Positions 63,867-64,000 of a stretch of DNA of 64,000 nt are shown piece by piece; position 1 is the stretch's first letter; every line of letters begins with the position of its first letter. This stretch comes from Gammaproteobacteria bacterium. Its GTDB lineage: Bacteria > Pseudomonadota > Gammaproteobacteria > Pseudomonadales > Pseudomonadaceae. The DNA lies in contig JAAYFI010000027.1 of NCBI GenBank assembly GCA_012728315.1, positions 46,390-110,389 of the forward strand. The letters are read 5' to 3'. The notes under the pieces were generated by a model that saw only the letters and a list, made by a program, of their open reading frames with translations, was not told where the DNA came from and made no database searches. Both the position numbers and the translations under genes were made by a program.

Positions 63867-64000
63867 GCCTTTAATCCTCGAAGCTAATCAGTAATAATAC
63901 TTACCGGTTCCCCGACCTCGCACTTTTTGCCTCTCAACCTTGTATATGCGAAGTCTCTTTTTGAGCTTCCGGATACTCTTCGAGATCAGCAAAGAGGCGG
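63867..64000 (-). ncRNA. IS110 leader: candidate partial bridge (seek) RNA region
   Basis: The 134 nt upstream of the transposase up to the window edge are non-coding. A hairpin on the minus strand, GAAGCTC-AAAAA-GAGACTTC (63969-63950, one bulged A), could be the 5' stem-loop of a bridge RNA, followed by AAGGTTGAGAGGC and GGGGAACCGGTAAG. In the IS110 group the bridge RNA is encoded in this leader, in transposase orientation. Target and donor loops cannot be assigned because the left end is cut off. Confidence 0.4.

Larger units (their letters stand above)
61018..64000 (-). mobile_element. IS110-family insertion sequence, interrupted by a group II intron
   Basis: The element comprises a leader (63867 to beyond the window), transposase exon 1, a 1840-nt group II intron, and transposase exon 2. 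The left boundary is placed tentatively at 61018, where the preceding sequence (ACCCCGTATGCCGGCCATCC then GTAG) looks like the start of another REP-like unit that then breaks off. IS110 elements have no conventional terminal inverted repeats, so ends cannot be fixed from one flank; the right end lies outside the window. Confidence 0.75.

Overview
The window looks like a chromosome segment of a gammaproteobacterium in the Pseudomonas lineage, probably one of its lower-GC branches such as Thiopseudomonas or Denitrificimonas; the genus is an inference. The evidence is Pseudomonas-type gene order: crc/DUF4870/rph/yicC, gmk-rpoZ-spoT-ridA, oxyR-recG-YbaK/HDOD, the complete pilGHIJK-chpABC cluster next to gshB-tonB3-yqgE-ruvX-pyrR-pyrB-pyrC', and dsbA next to an exo/endonuclease-like gene and a DgcH-like cyclase. 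Base composition is about half GC by eye. No rRNA or tRNA gene and no CRISPR array was seen.

Layout. 1-2.4 kb: tail of crc, DUF4870, rph, yicC. 2.4-11.7 kb: an accessory block between yicC and gmk, holding a PLD/SF2 helicase/DUF3427 protein, a Fic protein behind two matched inverted-repeat operators, a PACE-type efflux protein, a DUF2256/iron-sulfur photolyase operon followed by a decayed second photolyase, a lipocalin, a thioesterase and a CbiX-like chelatase. 11.9-22.8 kb: housekeeping and stress genes (gmk, rpoZ, spoT, ridA, oxyR, recG and others). 23-31.3 kb: an orphan cbb3 oxidase pair (ccoN-ccoQ) behind an Anr/FNR box, a LysR regulator, a globin-coupled diguanylate cyclase, dsbA and a second diguanylate cyclase. 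31.3-44.8 kb: the twitching-motility chemosensory system, including a 2507-residue ChpA kinase in which two of eight phosphotransfer modules carry Asn at the acceptor position. 45-53.2 kb: gshB, tonB3, yqgE, ruvX, pyrR, pyrB, pyrC' and glmS.

Accessory and mobile DNA. Immediately downstream of glmS, at the classical Tn7 site, lies the relic of a Tn7-like transposon: an end starting 25 bp after the glmS stop with repeated TnsB-like sites, and a broken tnsA, followed by a shredded IS66 transposase. A copper-resistance operon (copA-cueR-small Cys/His-rich secreted protein, then a DUF411 protein) follows. The last 3 kb is an IS110-family element whose transposase gene is split by a group II intron. 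The intron ends can be placed to the base: joining 63014 to 61173 restores a 332-codon transposase, and a 7-nt EBS1/IBS1 pairing supports the position. The IS leader, where IS110-group elements encode a bridge (seek) RNA, runs off the window end.

A family of REPIN-like elements (two palindromic arms joined by an A/C-rich linker) occurs in three intergenic regions (51.0, 55.65 and 60.9 kb), and the IS110 element appears to sit in or beside such a copy. Functionally the window joins surface sensing (Pil-Chp), c-di-GMP synthesis (two cyclases), low-oxygen respiration, copper and redox stress, and nucleotide and cell-wall precursor synthesis.
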